DNA from: Leptolyngbya sp. PCC 7375
GTDB taxonomy: Bacteria; Cyanobacteriota; Cyanobacteriia; Phormidesmidales; Phormidesmidaceae
Length of the DNA stretch: 64,000 nucleotides
Reading direction: 5' to 3'
Assembly: GCF_000316115.1 (NCBI RefSeq)
Contig: NZ_JH993797.1
Coordinates: 310,001 to 374,000, forward strand
Shown here: in pieces, positions 1 through 9,722 of the stretch
Numbering within the stretch: position 1 is the stretch's first letter
Layout of the letters: each line of letters starts with the position of its first letter
Notes under the pieces: model-generated
The model's database searches: none
Told to the model about the DNA's origin: nothing
Seen by the model: the letters and a program-made list of their open reading frames with translations, nothing else
Program-made: the position numbers and the translations under genes

Positions 1-1
1 C

Positions 2-502
2 GCTCTCTCGGTTTCTAAAAATGCTGCCGATGCTCAGGTGGGCTACTTTAAGCTAACGACGATGTTTCTTGAAGATGAAGGCAAGTGTTTAGAAGGGAAT
101 CGGTTAGCCCCTGAGTCTGTGTTAGAAGGTGCGGCGTTTATGGATGATTGCCAAAATGTGTCAGGTCAGTTTTGGAAAATAATTCCGGCTGATGGTGGTT
201 ATTTTAAGTTGACAACGATGTTCCTTGAAGATGAGGGTAAGTGTCTTGAGGGCAATCGTCTGGCCCCTGACTCTGTGTTAGGGGGGGCTGCCTTTATGGA
301 TACTTGTCAAAATGTGTCGGGCCAGCTGTGGAAGAAGATCCCGGTTGGCGATGGTTATTTTAGGCTAACAACCATGTTTTTGGAGGATCAGAATAAATGT
401 CTTGAGGGGAATCGGTTAGCCCCTGAGTCTGTGTTAGAAGGCGGGGCCTTTATGGATGATTGTCAGAATGTGTCGGGTCAGCTGTGGCGGATAGAGGAGT
501 AA
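2..502 (+). CDS. Secreted ricin-like triple-repeat protein, 3' part
   Basis: The reading frame is open at the left edge and ends at 502, so the true start lies outside the window. Three tandem repeats of about 50 residues follow each other. Each begins GYF(K/R)LTTMFLED, contains CLEGNRLAP and ends CQNVSGQ(L/F)W. The paired cysteines and the closing Q-x-W are the hallmarks of ricin-B/beta-trefoil lectin subdomains, so a carbohydrate-binding beta-trefoil made of three lobes is likely. An Ala-rich stretch just before the first repeat (around codon 26-34) could be the end of a signal peptide. The repeats are very similar to each other at DNA level, which points to recent duplication. The lectin assignment is inferred from motif spacing. 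Confidence 0.55.
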   Translation, partial: ALSVSKNAADAQVGYFKLTTMFLEDEGKCLEGNRLAPESVLEGAAFMDDCQNVSGQFWKIIPADGGYFKLTTMFLEDEGKCLEGNRLAPDSVLGGAAFMDTCQNVSGQLWKKIPVGDGYFRLTTMFLEDQNKCLEGNRLAPESVLEGGAFMDDCQNVSGQLWRIEE

Positions 503-748
503 GATGGACAATCCTGTAGGGGCACTCCCTTGTCGGTTCGGCTGAGCGTTCGACTGAGCTCACGCCGAAGTCTCACCGTCGAAGCCATGCCCTTCGATAC
601 CGGGCGCTATCAGTCAGGATTTTGTATAAAAGCCCCTCTTGGGAGGGGCAGGGGTGGGTTAACCGCTGACGTTAGACAAGCAGGTGGGTAAACACAGGGG
701 GCGGTCAATGGCGATAACTATCCAGGGGTATTTACCCACCCTACAACT

Positions 749-1813
749 CTATAACCCGGAATCTCTTACCTTATAGTCAATTTCCTCCACCGGCAGATTT
801 TCGCAATCCCCATCGCCATATCGTAACTGTAGCCGCCGCTCCTTTGCATACTCCACCAGCTGACCACCATACTTGTCAGCCTCAGTCCCCAAACCCTGGA
901 TCTGGATCTTGCCATTAAACACCGTTGCCCGTGCCAGATAAATCACCAGATCATCCCGCGAAGGGCGATTGACCGTCACACTGGCCGTCAAGTGCGCCAC
1001 CCCCCGCTCATCCAACTCCTGGGGTAACGCCATGGCCGTATTCCGAATTCCCCGCACCGCCACAATCGCTGATGCTACAGCCATGGTAATATCCACCCCA
1101 TCGTTCGTAAAAATCTTATTGTTCGAGAGATACTGAAAATTGCGCTCCCGCAGATCATCTCGAATGCGGCGATGGATCAGATTATCTGGATGATACTGTT
1201 TCAGCGCTCCCACAATCGCCCCGCAGGCTGCCCGAGGTTCACGCCAGGGAGACTCGCGAGTGACGCCATACATCTGGTTTTCACCATCCCGCAAACGACC
1301 CACATGGGTTTTAAGATCAATCGCCACCAGCGATATGGACTGCGGATTGCCTGCATACACCCGCTGCTTTAGCTGTTCATCTAACTCATGGGCCACCGTC
1401 ACATGGGCCAATGTCGCCCCATTATCCGTACCCCCGCCAGCTGGGAAAAATGCCTCTAGTTTTAGCTCGCCAATTTCTGACAGCGTTGCAAACCGGGAGG
1501 CAACGACGTCACGATAGCGTTTGGTTGCCTCCCCCTGGTGGATGCGATCTCCACAGTTGGTATAGGCCAATGTCGTCACCACGCTGGGCAAATTCATGTC
1601 CGCCCCGCAGGCCTTAATATCCGTTGGACTCGCCGCTGCAAACTGGAGTTCATCTCGCAAAATTTGCAATCCTTTGATCAGGGCGTAGCGATCGCTAACA
1701 ATTTCATTAAGATAGTTGTGGTATGCATTACGCTCCATGCCAAAGCTAGCGCCAAGCTTCCAAAAATTGTCTACTCGACGCTGGGTGGCTGCTACATCAA
1801 ACGGGGTGGTCAT
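749..1813 (-). CDS. Hypothetical protein, 354 aa
   Basis: I do not recognise the family. The protein is soluble, with no signal peptide or membrane segment, and has a helical N-terminal half (residues 1-130) and a mixed C-terminal half. It follows the metallophosphoesterase gene on the same strand after only 5 bp, so the two are probably co-transcribed. The start codon at 1813 is the first ATG in frame and begins MTTPFDVAATQ. No catalytic motif is evident. Confidence 0.7.
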   Translation of the reverse strand: MTTPFDVAATQRRVDNFWKLGASFGMERNAYHNYLNEIVSDRYALIKGLQILRDELQFAAASPTDIKACGADMNLPSVVTTLAYTNCGDRIHQGEATKRYRDVVASRFATLSEIGELKLEAFFPAGGGTDNGATLAHVTVAHELDEQLKQRVYAGNPQSISLVAIDLKTHVGRLRDGENQMYGVTRESPWREPRAACGAIVGALKQYHPDNLIHRRIRDDLRERNFQYLSNNKIFTNDGVDITMAVASAIVAVRGIRNTAMALPQELDERGVAHLTASVTVNRPSRDDLVIYLARATVFNGKIQIQGLGTEADKYGGQLVEYAKERRLQLRYGDGDCENLPVEEIDYKVRDSGL

Positions 1814-1818
1814 GGTCG

Positions 1819-3651
1819 TTATCTCTCTCGCTGGCCAAGGTTGAACACATCAAAGGGGATGACATCTGATTCAGGCTTGCGCGTATCAAAGTAGTAGCTG
1901 GTGATGGTTCCCAAACCCGTGTCTAAAATACTGAAAGCCGTAATATCATTACTGGCAATATAGGGCATTGGATTGTCAAACTCATCTGTTAGGGGCTTAA
2001 GGGTGGGCATGATGGGAGTTAACCCATTGGGGTCACCAGTGGCGACATAGGTTTCTTTAAAGCGGCTGTCTTGGGGTACCGGTCTCGGCCTGGCCTCTGT
2101 GTGAGCGTGATAGGTATTACCCACATTAGAAGACTCTAAAAAGTGCATGCCGCTGTCGCTTTCAAAGCGGTTCCAAATATGAGAGTGCCCATAAAACACC
2201 AAATCTGTTCCGGCCTCGTCTAATAGCGGTACCAGATATTTAATGATGTGATCCTCTTCTTTGGGATACTCATAGCGAATACCGGTGAGATTCCCTTCAT
2301 CGTCATAGTCGTAGACAGGAACCGGATTGGTAAATGCAGGTACTACATTATCCCCCAGGGTGTGGGCTGGATGGTGCAGCATAACAAGCTTGTACTTAGC
2401 CTGCTGAAACTCGTCACTGGCCAGTTCTGCCTGTAGCCATTCATACTGGGGGCTGCCGGGTTCAATGCCTTCAAAAATCATTTGACCATGGCCCCAGTTT
2501 TGAGGATTACCCAAATCAACGGCCCGTTCCTGGTAGCGCCCCCGAGTTTCATCATCCACCTTAAACATGCGCCAGATCTGGGTCACATAGAGAGATACCA
2601 GACGTACATCGCCAAAGGTGGTGGCGTAGTATCGTTGGGTCTGACCATTATCACGTTGGGCTTTGGGGAGAGAGAAAATCTCGTTGTAGGTATCGATGTT
2701 AAAAGAATTTTCTTTAAGCCAGTGTCTTTCTACAGCCTCATTTTCGGTGGGGTTAAAGATAGCTTTGTGTTGATCGTACAGGTCTTTAGCGGCATTCCAG
2801 GGAACAGGATCGTTGAACTGTTTATTTAAAGCAGTTGTGGTGCTGTAGCGCCCCATGACTTCATGGTTGCCCACGGCTGTAAATAGGGGCGCATTTTGAA
2901 TGATTTGCCCCCCTTGGTAGACAGTGCCTTCTTCGTTTTCATCTTTGACCAGGTTATAGCTGGCTCGTCCCTGCAAGCAGGGGAAGAACGCCCCCCCACG
3001 GGCATCATCAAACCACTCGGAAGCGCGGTCGGGTATGTTCACCAGGTCGCCTGCCAGGAATACACCATCCACCTGGTCAATGGTTTCTTCTACTTTTTGT
3101 AGGTTGGCGGCGGTCATCGGCATCAGCTGATGATCGGACGTGAGCAGGATTTTAAGGGGCTCACCTGCCGGTGGTAAAGCCCTGAGGGAGAATTGATCGC
3201 TTTGAACAGTGGTGCCATCGTCCGTGGTGCTAGCAACTGCATAGGGAACGGGTAGACCAGGGGGTAATCCGCTGATTTCAGCCTCGTGTCGCCAGATGGG
3301 GCGTTGAGTAACGGTCTCATAGGACTCAGCGGTTTTAGATGCGGCATCCTCACGGGTGCGGCTAAGCTGGGTGGTGTCGGCAAAGACCGTCTGATCGCCA
3401 GGGCCATACATGACTTTGTGTTCGCTACCTGCAAATTCGGTAAACCAGACTACGCGTATCGATGACTCTGTTGGAGATTGTAAAAATGGGTCTGTGAGCA
3501 GGGTGACTTGGGGGGGCATAGATAATGGCTGTTGAAGGGGCACTATCGATCGGTTGGTCAACTGTACAAATAGCACCACGCCCAGGGAGAAAAATAGTCC
3601 CAAGGCTACTAAGGTTCCGGTTTTGGTTTTTCCGGTTTTGGCTGAGGCCAT
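1819..3651 (-). CDS. Membrane-anchored metallophosphoesterase (purple acid phosphatase-like)
   Basis: The 610-residue protein starts with a basic segment and one hydrophobic helix (about residues 13-31), consistent with a signal anchor that puts the rest in the periplasm. A fibronectin-III-like region (about 45-150) precedes a calcineurin-like phosphoesterase domain. The metal-binding motifs are in order: SDH after ILLT, GD(L) in FLAGDLVN, GNHE in AVGNHEVMG, HHPAH, and the closing GHSH in FYGHSHIWN. The build resembles purple acid phosphatases and alkaline phosphatase D-like enzymes, which hydrolyse phosphomonoesters or diesters. It is the first gene of a two-gene unit with the 354-aa protein. 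The substrate is unknown. Confidence 0.85.
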   Translation of the reverse strand: MASAKTGKTKTGTLVALGLFFSLGVVLFVQLTNRSIVPLQQPLSMPPQVTLLTDPFLQSPTESSIRVVWFTEFAGSEHKVMYGPGDQTVFADTTQLSRTREDAASKTAESYETVTQRPIWRHEAEISGLPPGLPVPYAVASTTDDGTTVQSDQFSLRALPPAGEPLKILLTSDHQLMPMTAANLQKVEETIDQVDGVFLAGDLVNIPDRASEWFDDARGGAFFPCLQGRASYNLVKDENEEGTVYQGGQIIQNAPLFTAVGNHEVMGRYSTTTALNKQFNDPVPWNAAKDLYDQHKAIFNPTENEAVERHWLKENSFNIDTYNEIFSLPKAQRDNGQTQRYYATTFGDVRLVSLYVTQIWRMFKVDDETRGRYQERAVDLGNPQNWGHGQMIFEGIEPGSPQYEWLQAELASDEFQQAKYKLVMLHHPAHTLGDNVVPAFTNPVPVYDYDDEGNLTGIRYEYPKEEDHIIKYLVPLLDEAGTDLVFYGHSHIWNRFESDSGMHFLESSNVGNTYHAHTEARPRPVPQDSRFKETYVATGDPNGLTPIMPTLKPLTDEFDNPMPYIASNDITAFSILDTGLGTITSYYFDTRKPESDVIPFDVFNLGQRER

Positions 3652-3859
3652 AGAACGTTCCTGTGGGTTCCCTAACCTATGTCAGGGGGTAGTTATGCAA
3701 CTCAAGTCTAGATAGTAGCCAATTAGTGCCCCATATCTGAGTGACTAACGTCAATGCAATTTAATGGGGGCTAATTTACCCTTGTACAAATGCTATGTAA
3801 GCGCTAGATTTACCCCAATTCAAAAATTGTCTAACGGTGTATCTATTTCTAAGGTCTGC

Positions 3860-3992
3860 AAGGAATGATAGATGGGGCAAGTGTTTAGAGAATTAACGTC
3901 AAGGAATGATAGATGGGGTAAGTGTTTAGAGAATTAACGTCTGCAGTCTGCAAGGAATGATAGATGGGGTAAGTGTTTAGAGAATTAACGTC
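3860..3992. repeat. Three 41-bp direct repeats upstream of the TonB-like gene
   Basis: A 41-bp unit beginning AAGGAATGATAGATGGGG occurs at 3860-3900, 3901-3941 and 3952-3992. The copies differ by a single C/T position, and copies 2 and 3 are separated by a short CTGCAGTCTG spacer. They lie in the 424-bp gap between the divergent metallophosphoesterase and TonB-like genes, so they could be regulatory iterons or a simple array expansion. Apart from these repeats I see nothing else definite in 3652-4075. Confidence 0.85.
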
Positions 3993-4075
3993 TGCTTTGG
4001 CTGGGCTGACTTTTTAATCACGCTTTAACTCTGATGGCGCATTAGCATAGTTGACGGTTATTAAAGCAATCTTTT

Positions 4076-4915
4076 ATGACCAAGTTTCGCTTACCAAAAT
4101 TGAATAGTTGGGTAACGACCTTGGTGCTGGCCTCCATTGGTTTGCATGGCCTGGTGCTGGCCCTACCGATGCCAAATCTGATTGAAGAAAAGCTGGAAGT
4201 ACCTGACGAAACTGAACCAGAGGTCATTCAAGTGGTGACATTGCCAAAATTGGCACGCACGCCTGGTTCGTCTAAGTCGCCTTTACCTGAGCCGCCTCTG
4301 GAAGAACCGCCCCCGGTGGAGGAACCGGTCGACGAGCTGGTGCTGGCTAACCCGGAGATCTTAGAAGACCTGGAAGAGATTGAACCGGAGCTGGATGACT
4401 TCAGTGAGTGGGAGGAGGAACCCGGTTTCGATGAGGAGCCATTGGATCAGGGGGATGGAGAGGAAGACCCCCTTGAGCTAACTCTGGATGAACGCATCGC
4501 CAGCCTTGATAGCTACGCTGATTTTGATGACACACAAATTGGCAATACTCCTGTCCTGACGCAACTGGGCAAGATGGCAGAGCAGGGCTTTTTTCCCACA
4601 CCGCTACGCAATTTAGAGCGAGCATTATCTGAAGTTGAGGTGCCTCTGCGGGAGTGTTTAGAAAATCCCCCCGGTACCTCGGTGAGTTTTATGGTTGAGG
4701 TGGGTCCTGATGGCACCTTAACCCGTGACCCGGAACCGTTGAATAGTTCTGGTTACCAGGTGTTAGATGAAAAAGCACTGGAGATTGCCCGCGTCGCGGA
4801 CTACGCTGCTTATCACGCTATGGGCAAAACAAAATCCTATTCCTTTGAGATCGACATTGACTATGAAGCCTGTAATTTGGCCTCTGGTTTAGCCTATACC
4901 GAGGCGGCCAGCTAA
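4076..4915 (+). CDS. TonB-family energy transducer-like protein
   Basis: The 279-residue protein has an N-terminal transmembrane helix (about residues 12-32) and a long Pro/Glu/Asp-rich spacer (about 40-150). The C-terminal alpha/beta domain (about 195-265) contains FMVEVGPDGTL and a following helix with KALEIAR. This is the layout of TonB/TolA-type proteins that link an inner-membrane motor to outer-membrane receptors. No exbBD or receptor gene is adjacent. The spacer is acidic, whereas classical TonB spacers are rich in Pro-Lys and Pro-Glu. The 3' end overlaps the convergent M50 protease gene by 27 bp. Confidence 0.7.
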   Translation: MTKFRLPKLNSWVTTLVLASIGLHGLVLALPMPNLIEEKLEVPDETEPEVIQVVTLPKLARTPGSSKSPLPEPPLEEPPPVEEPVDELVLANPEILEDLEEIEPELDDFSEWEEEPGFDEEPLDQGDGEEDPLELTLDERIASLDSYADFDDTQIGNTPVLTQLGKMAEQGFFPTPLRNLERALSEVEVPLRECLENPPGTSVSFMVEVGPDGTLTRDPEPLNSSGYQVLDEKALEIARVADYAAYHAMGKTKSYSFEIDIDYEACNLASGLAYTEAAS

Positions 4916-6436
4916 GGCGGGGCTTAGGGGTAATAGGGTGGCCAGCATCAGGAATAAAATCAGCAATGCCAGAGCGGCACGGGTATCGTCCGGTTCACTA
5001 ATGTCGTCAATGCAGGGGCGTTCTTCACCGCGCTGCAAAAACAAAATTAGGGCTCCCCAATAGAGGGCAAGGGGATTAGCCAGGGCCACAAAAATCAGCA
5101 GGATGAGGGTGACGGCTGTGGCTCGTCCGGCAATCTTGCGACCATAAATGGCTTGAACAATGCGGCCACCATCAATACGTCCGGCAGGCATCACGTTTAG
5201 TGCCGTAATGACCAGCCCCAACCATCCCATCAGCACCAGGGGGTCAACATCTATCAGGTCGTTGGTTTGTAGGGTATCGCCTAGAATTGCACGGGCCAGG
5301 GTGCCCACCAGTATAGATTCTTGGAAAAAGTCTACCGGTAGCTGATAGAGGCTACCGGGATGGGAAAGCCCTAGACCCACTAGCAGCATTGCCAGGGATA
5401 ATAGGCCACCGGCTGCTGGTCCGGCAAAGGCAATGTCGAACAGCACGGTGCGATTGGGTAGCACCGACTCAAACCGAGTCAGGGCACCAAAGCTGCCTAG
5501 CTGCCAGGCGGGCAGTGCAAAGGGCGGACTGAGTTTAATGTCGTAACGTTTGGCTTGCCAGCGATGGCCGATTTCATGGATGACCAGAATGGCGAAGATG
5601 GCGAGGGCAGTGGGTAATACCTCTGGCCAGCGGCCTGGTTGCTCAAACAGGTCAAAGTCCTTGAGTAGGGCTCCGGTTTCCAGGCTGGTGATGAATGTTG
5701 CGATCGCAAGCGCCACTGCCAAACCCTTTTGACGGATGTCAGCGGGTTTGGGATCTGTCTTGCTGGGCAGCGCAATGATGGCAGGTCGGTCTTCGGGGCC
5801 GTTAATTAAAAACAGTCGATACCGATCGTCCTCAAACCGGTTTTTCAGCTGAGCATTGAGGGCGTTGATCGTCGTTTCAGCCTCTCCCCGCAGGTTGCCT
5901 TTAAAGAAAACACCGGCTTGATAGGGAACCGTCTCCGTTCTAAAGAAGGTATCAATGCCAAAAATAGATTCAATGGCCGCTAGATCCTCTGTTGGGATCG
6001 CTAGAGGCATTTGAGGTGGGGCCGTTGCATCAGGGGCACCGCTCTCGTCACTATCCGTCTTAGGGCTCGTGGGTGATTCCACACCTGACTCCAGGTCTGG
6101 TTCGACCACGACATCTACCGTCGGCAGGGGCTCGTTTTGGGAGGCTGAAATGGGATCTTTAGTCTGGCCCTGACCTTCAGGGGCTGCTTTAGCCAGGGTT
6201 CTTAACTGCCGTCCCAAATATATGTATATGGCAGTTGAAACCATAACAGCAACCAGTACCCAGGCAATGTTGAGATAGATGCCAAAGGTAAACAGTCCAA
6301 AAAATATCAGCCAGGGCACCATCAGCACCACTGACTGTAACCAGGCGAAAATGCCCAACTTGCCGTCAGGGCGGGCTCTGATAAATCCCCAAATGAGAAT
6401 GCCAACTGCGGCTACTAAAATTAGGACCGTTATCAT
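4889..6436 (-). CDS. Site-2 protease, M50 family (EGY-like)
   Basis: The 515-residue protein has two N-terminal membrane helices (about residues 2-18 and 35-75), a charged linker to about 150 and a cytosolic domain (150-230) similar in position to that of plant EGY and cyanobacterial homologues. A multi-pass C-terminal half follows. The zinc site is HEIGH (about residues 287-291), with the second motif in NVMPAGRIDGG (Asp ligand). The length and the motif sequence fit the EGY branch rather than RseP, and no PDZ domain is seen. It probably cleaves membrane substrates. It converges with, and overlaps by 27 bp, the TonB-like gene. Confidence 0.88.
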   Translation of the reverse strand: MITVLILVAAVGILIWGFIRARPDGKLGIFAWLQSVVLMVPWLIFFGLFTFGIYLNIAWVLVAVMVSTAIYIYLGRQLRTLAKAAPEGQGQTKDPISASQNEPLPTVDVVVEPDLESGVESPTSPKTDSDESGAPDATAPPQMPLAIPTEDLAAIESIFGIDTFFRTETVPYQAGVFFKGNLRGEAETTINALNAQLKNRFEDDRYRLFLINGPEDRPAIIALPSKTDPKPADIRQKGLAVALAIATFITSLETGALLKDFDLFEQPGRWPEVLPTALAIFAILVIHEIGHRWQAKRYDIKLSPPFALPAWQLGSFGALTRFESVLPNRTVLFDIAFAGPAAGGLLSLAMLLVGLGLSHPGSLYQLPVDFFQESILVGTLARAILGDTLQTNDLIDVDPLVLMGWLGLVITALNVMPAGRIDGGRIVQAIYGRKIAGRATAVTLILLIFVALANPLALYWGALILFLQRGEERPCIDDISEPDDTRAALALLILFLMLATLLPLSPALAGRLGIG

Positions 6437-6544
6437 TGCGCAGAAAAACCGACAACACCATTAAAACTCTGCTGATAGTTTAAGGGTAGACGTCCCTTTC
6501 AGGTTAAACTCGACACCGCGAAGCTTTCTGCCAATTTATGTTAT

Positions 6545-7813
6545 ATGAGCGCCCAAGAGCCATTTGATCATGCGGCTACGCCAGCAGACTTGATGCCTCA
6601 GACTCCGAGGGCATCAGAGCGGTTTACCGTTGATTACAATCCAGATCCTGATTTTGCATCCATTGGGGATTTGCACCATGAGGAGATGGCAACGTTGCCC
6701 CTGAGCTCGCCCATGAAGGTGTCAGTGCAGTTATTGATTGCGATCGCATCCACCCTGATCACCTTTATGGGTCTGGTACTCGATAGCTTCTGGCTAATTT
6801 CGTTTGGCTCTTTAATCGCGTTAGCGATTTCGATCCGGTTGGCGATGCCCACCCTGCGGGCAGTGGTCAACGACCTATCTCCAGAGCAACGATCGTTAAT
6901 TGTCGCCACCCCTGGCTTAATTCTCGGCGTCTACGGCCTGATGCACGTAAGTGGGATCAACCTGCGACTATTGCAGTGGGGGGCCACCCTCAACTGGAAT
7001 GCCATTGGAGCCCTCGGTGATTTTTTGGGGGCCTTAGGACAAATATTCATCGCGATTTTGGCGCTCTATGTAGCTTGGCGACAGTTTATTATTTCCCGCG
7101 ATCTAACCACTCAGCAAAATTTAATTACCCAGCAGCAAACCATTGATGCTTATTTCCAGGGCATCTCAGAACTGGTCCTGGATGATGAAGGCTTACTTGA
7201 AGACTGGCCCCAGGAACGCATCATTGCTGAAGCTCGCACGGCAGCTATTTTGGGCGGTATCGATGGCGATGGTAAAGCTAAAGTTCTACGGTTTTTGTCG
7301 CGCTCTAAACTACTCACCCCCCTAGCCCGTGACCAGCGGTTGGGACGTCCGATTTTAGATGGATCTGGCGGCTACGCTGAAGATCGCCTCAATGGTGTGC
7401 GGGTGATTGATATTGGTGTGATGCTGGCAGCGGCAGATATTGCCGGCAATGATCTACGTTGGGTAGACCTGAGCGGCATTAATTTAATCCGCGCCAACCT
7501 ATCCCAATGCAATTTAGTCCGCACCGATCTAACCCGCACGGTGTTATGTGACGCCGACTTATCTGGGGCCGATCTTATGGGCACCCGCTTCTTTCATGGC
7601 CCCCCCGAAACCGCCACACCTCGCACCCGTAACGATACACCTAACTATGAAACCGGCGAGTTTACCGGAGCTGTGGTAGAAGGCATGGATCTATCCAATG
7701 CCCAGCGCCTATCTGAAACCCAACGCTGCTATCTATGCACCTGGAGCGGTAGTAAAACTCGGGCTACTATTCCAGGCGGCTGTCGGGATATTCCAAATCG
7801 GTTGGGTAGATAG
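6545..7813 (+). CDS. Membrane-anchored pentapeptide-repeat protein
   Basis: The 422-residue protein has hydrophobic helices at about residues 58-105, 118-140 and 155-180, followed by a soluble region. A run of A(D/N)LxX pentapeptides lies around residues 295-350 (RWVDLSGINLIRANLSQCN and onwards), which would form a short right-handed quadrilateral beta-helix. Such proteins are abundant in cyanobacteria and mostly have no assigned function. The start ATG at 6545 follows a divergent promoter region of about 108 bp shared with the M50 gene. Confidence 0.8.
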   Translation: MSAQEPFDHAATPADLMPQTPRASERFTVDYNPDPDFASIGDLHHEEMATLPLSSPMKVSVQLLIAIASTLITFMGLVLDSFWLISFGSLIALAISIRLAMPTLRAVVNDLSPEQRSLIVATPGLILGVYGLMHVSGINLRLLQWGATLNWNAIGALGDFLGALGQIFIAILALYVAWRQFIISRDLTTQQNLITQQQTIDAYFQGISELVLDDEGLLEDWPQERIIAEARTAAILGGIDGDGKAKVLRFLSRSKLLTPLARDQRLGRPILDGSGGYAEDRLNGVRVIDIGVMLAAADIAGNDLRWVDLSGINLIRANLSQCNLVRTDLTRTVLCDADLSGADLMGTRFFHGPPETATPRTRNDTPNYETGEFTGAVVEGMDLSNAQRLSETQRCYLCTWSGSKTRATIPGGCRDIPNRLGR

Positions 7814-7887
7814 GGGAGTCGGGAATCAGGAGTCGGGTTACGCATACCTGCTTGTATAAAAAGTTCTTGTAAGGTTGAGCCAAGTCC

Positions 7888-7913
7888 AGTGTGATTTATC
7901 TATCAATCACACT
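7888..7913. promoter_or_regulatory. Perfect 9-bp inverted repeat upstream of the O-antigen ligase-like gene
   Basis: AGTGTGATT at 7888-7896 and its exact complement AATCACACT at 7905-7913 flank an 8-nt loop. There is no T-tract, so it may be an operator or a weak hairpin terminator of the preceding gene. Confidence 0.5.
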
Positions 7914-8019
7914 AGGTTTGGGTAAATTGAAACTAGCCAGACCTGTTCCTGTTGGCTAATTGTTACCTTGAAGACGGTGGGGGTGCCCACCATATCTATT
8001 GCCCTTCTTCTAATCGTCC

Positions 8020-9702
8020 ATGGTTGCCAAGAAACTTAAGAAGCGCTCCAAAAAACGTTCTCGCTCGGCTGCGCCAGAGCAAACGGCAGAACCCACCCTC
8101 ACTCGCAAGGAGCAACGGGCAAAGGAGCGGGAAGTGGCAAAGGCTCGTTCTCAGCTGATTCAGTTTACGGTGCTGACATTTGTCGCATCGGGTTTAGTGG
8201 GTCTTTTGCTGGGCGTCATGGTGGAGCCCACCTTAGGCATAGCCGCCACAGCCAGTTTGCTATGTCTCAGTTTGTCCTTTAAGTATCAGCGATACGCCCT
8301 CTACGCGTTTATCATCTATATCCCCTTTTCAGGGACGGTGACCTACATGTTGGGAGGCAATTCCTTATTACAGCTTGCTAAGGATGCTTTTTACGTACCT
8401 GCCTTGATTGGTGTGATTCAGATGTGCCGTAGAAAGCGTCAGAAGATTTTATTGCCAGAGGCATTACAACTGCCGTTGGTGCTGTTGCTGGCGATTGTCA
8501 TCCTCAATATTTTGCTGATTAATCTACCTCAGCAGCTCCAGTCACCTGGGGATGAAATGCCTCTGATGATGGGCATCCTGGGTCTGAAAATTTTGCTGGG
8601 ATACCTCCCTGTTATCACCTGCATTTACTATTTGATACGCACGTCGGAAGATCTATACTTTTTGCTGCGTGTCCAGGCAGTGTTAGTGCTCGTGTCCTGT
8701 GCTCTCGGGTTTGTTCAGTACCTGATGCTCAAAACCGGTGTTTGTGCTGGAACAGAGGGAATTGGAGCCCAAGGCGTAGACCTGTTTAAGGCGTCTTTGC
8801 GGTCCCGTTGCTTTGTGGGAGGCTCCCTGTTGTACAGCCCATCCCAAGGTCAGATTCGATTGCCGGGTACGTTTGTGGCCCCCTGGCAATGGGGCTGGTT
8901 TTTAATTTCCAGTGCATTTTTTAGCTTTGGTACGGCCTTTAATGATCGATCTCCCTTCTGGCGATTAATCGGCATCATTTCCCTGATCACCGTATTTGTT
9001 ATGTCGGTGATCTCTGGCCAGCGGATTGCCTTATTTTTGGTTCCCATTGTGGTGGGAGTGTTGAGTGTTCTAACGGGGCAGGTGGCTAACCTTAAACGCT
9101 TTGTGCCGATTGGGGTGATCCTGGGGCTGATTTTAGTGGGGCTGACGATTCGTAACCCAGAGTTAATGCAGGAACGTATCGATAGCTTTGAGGATCGATG
9201 GAATGCTTCTCCACCCCATGAATTTGTGATGCAGCAGTTTGCTGAGGTCATGGAGGCCCAAGAAGGCATTTTAGGTAACGGCGTAGCTCGGGCTACCAAC
9301 GGGGCACGTTTGTTTGGCAAAGTACGTCTGGTGGAAACGTATCATCCTAAACTGCTCTATGAGCTGGGGCCCCTAGGTTTGCTGTTTGTGATGATGCTCT
9401 ATACGGCCCTGACCATTGCTACGTTTAAGGCTTATCGGAAAACGAGGGATAAGAACCTGCGGGGATATGCTGCATCCATGTGGGTGTTTGTGCTCTTTAT
9501 TAGCTTCTTTCCCTACTACTATCCTTTGGATGTGGACCCGGTATCGGTTTATTACTGGCTGGCAGCTGGGATCGCCTTGAAGATTCCTACCCTGGACAAG
9601 CAGGAGCGGGAATTGGCCAATCCCAGGAAGAAGAAGCGGTTGCGATCGCAGAAAAAAACAGCCCTAAAATCAGCTGACGTCGAGGAACCCCAACCCGTTT
9701 AA
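8020..9702 (+). CDS. O-antigen ligase/polymerase-like polysaccharide membrane protein
   Basis: The 560-residue protein has a highly basic N-terminus (Lys/Arg-rich, residues 1-45) and then about ten hydrophobic segments from residue 48 to 535, with a large soluble loop between them. It ends in a basic cytosolic tail. The topology and the glycosyltransferase neighbours fit the Wzy/WaaL O-antigen polymerase/ligase superfamily, which transfers or polymerises undecaprenyl-linked glycans on the periplasmic face. It is the first gene of a same-strand cluster with a GT2 gene starting 21 bp downstream. The start ATG at 8020 begins MVAKKLKKRSKK. Confidence 0.75.
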   Translation: MVAKKLKKRSKKRSRSAAPEQTAEPTLTRKEQRAKEREVAKARSQLIQFTVLTFVASGLVGLLLGVMVEPTLGIAATASLLCLSLSFKYQRYALYAFIIYIPFSGTVTYMLGGNSLLQLAKDAFYVPALIGVIQMCRRKRQKILLPEALQLPLVLLLAIVILNILLINLPQQLQSPGDEMPLMMGILGLKILLGYLPVITCIYYLIRTSEDLYFLLRVQAVLVLVSCALGFVQYLMLKTGVCAGTEGIGAQGVDLFKASLRSRCFVGGSLLYSPSQGQIRLPGTFVAPWQWGWFLISSAFFSFGTAFNDRSPFWRLIGIISLITVFVMSVISGQRIALFLVPIVVGVLSVLTGQVANLKRFVPIGVILGLILVGLTIRNPELMQERIDSFEDRWNASPPHEFVMQQFAEVMEAQEGILGNGVARATNGARLFGKVRLVETYHPKLLYELGPLGLLFVMMLYTALTIATFKAYRKTRDKNLRGYAASMWVFVLFISFFPYYYPLDVDPVSVYYWLAAGIALKIPTLDKQERELANPRKKKRLRSQKKTALKSADVEEPQPV

Positions 9703-9722
9703 GACGATTCCTTCAAATAACT

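Noticed and set aside
7888..7913. CRP-like site TGTGA/TCACA
   Set aside because: The half-sites are 12 bp apart, whereas the consensus needs 6, so I list it only as an inverted repeat.
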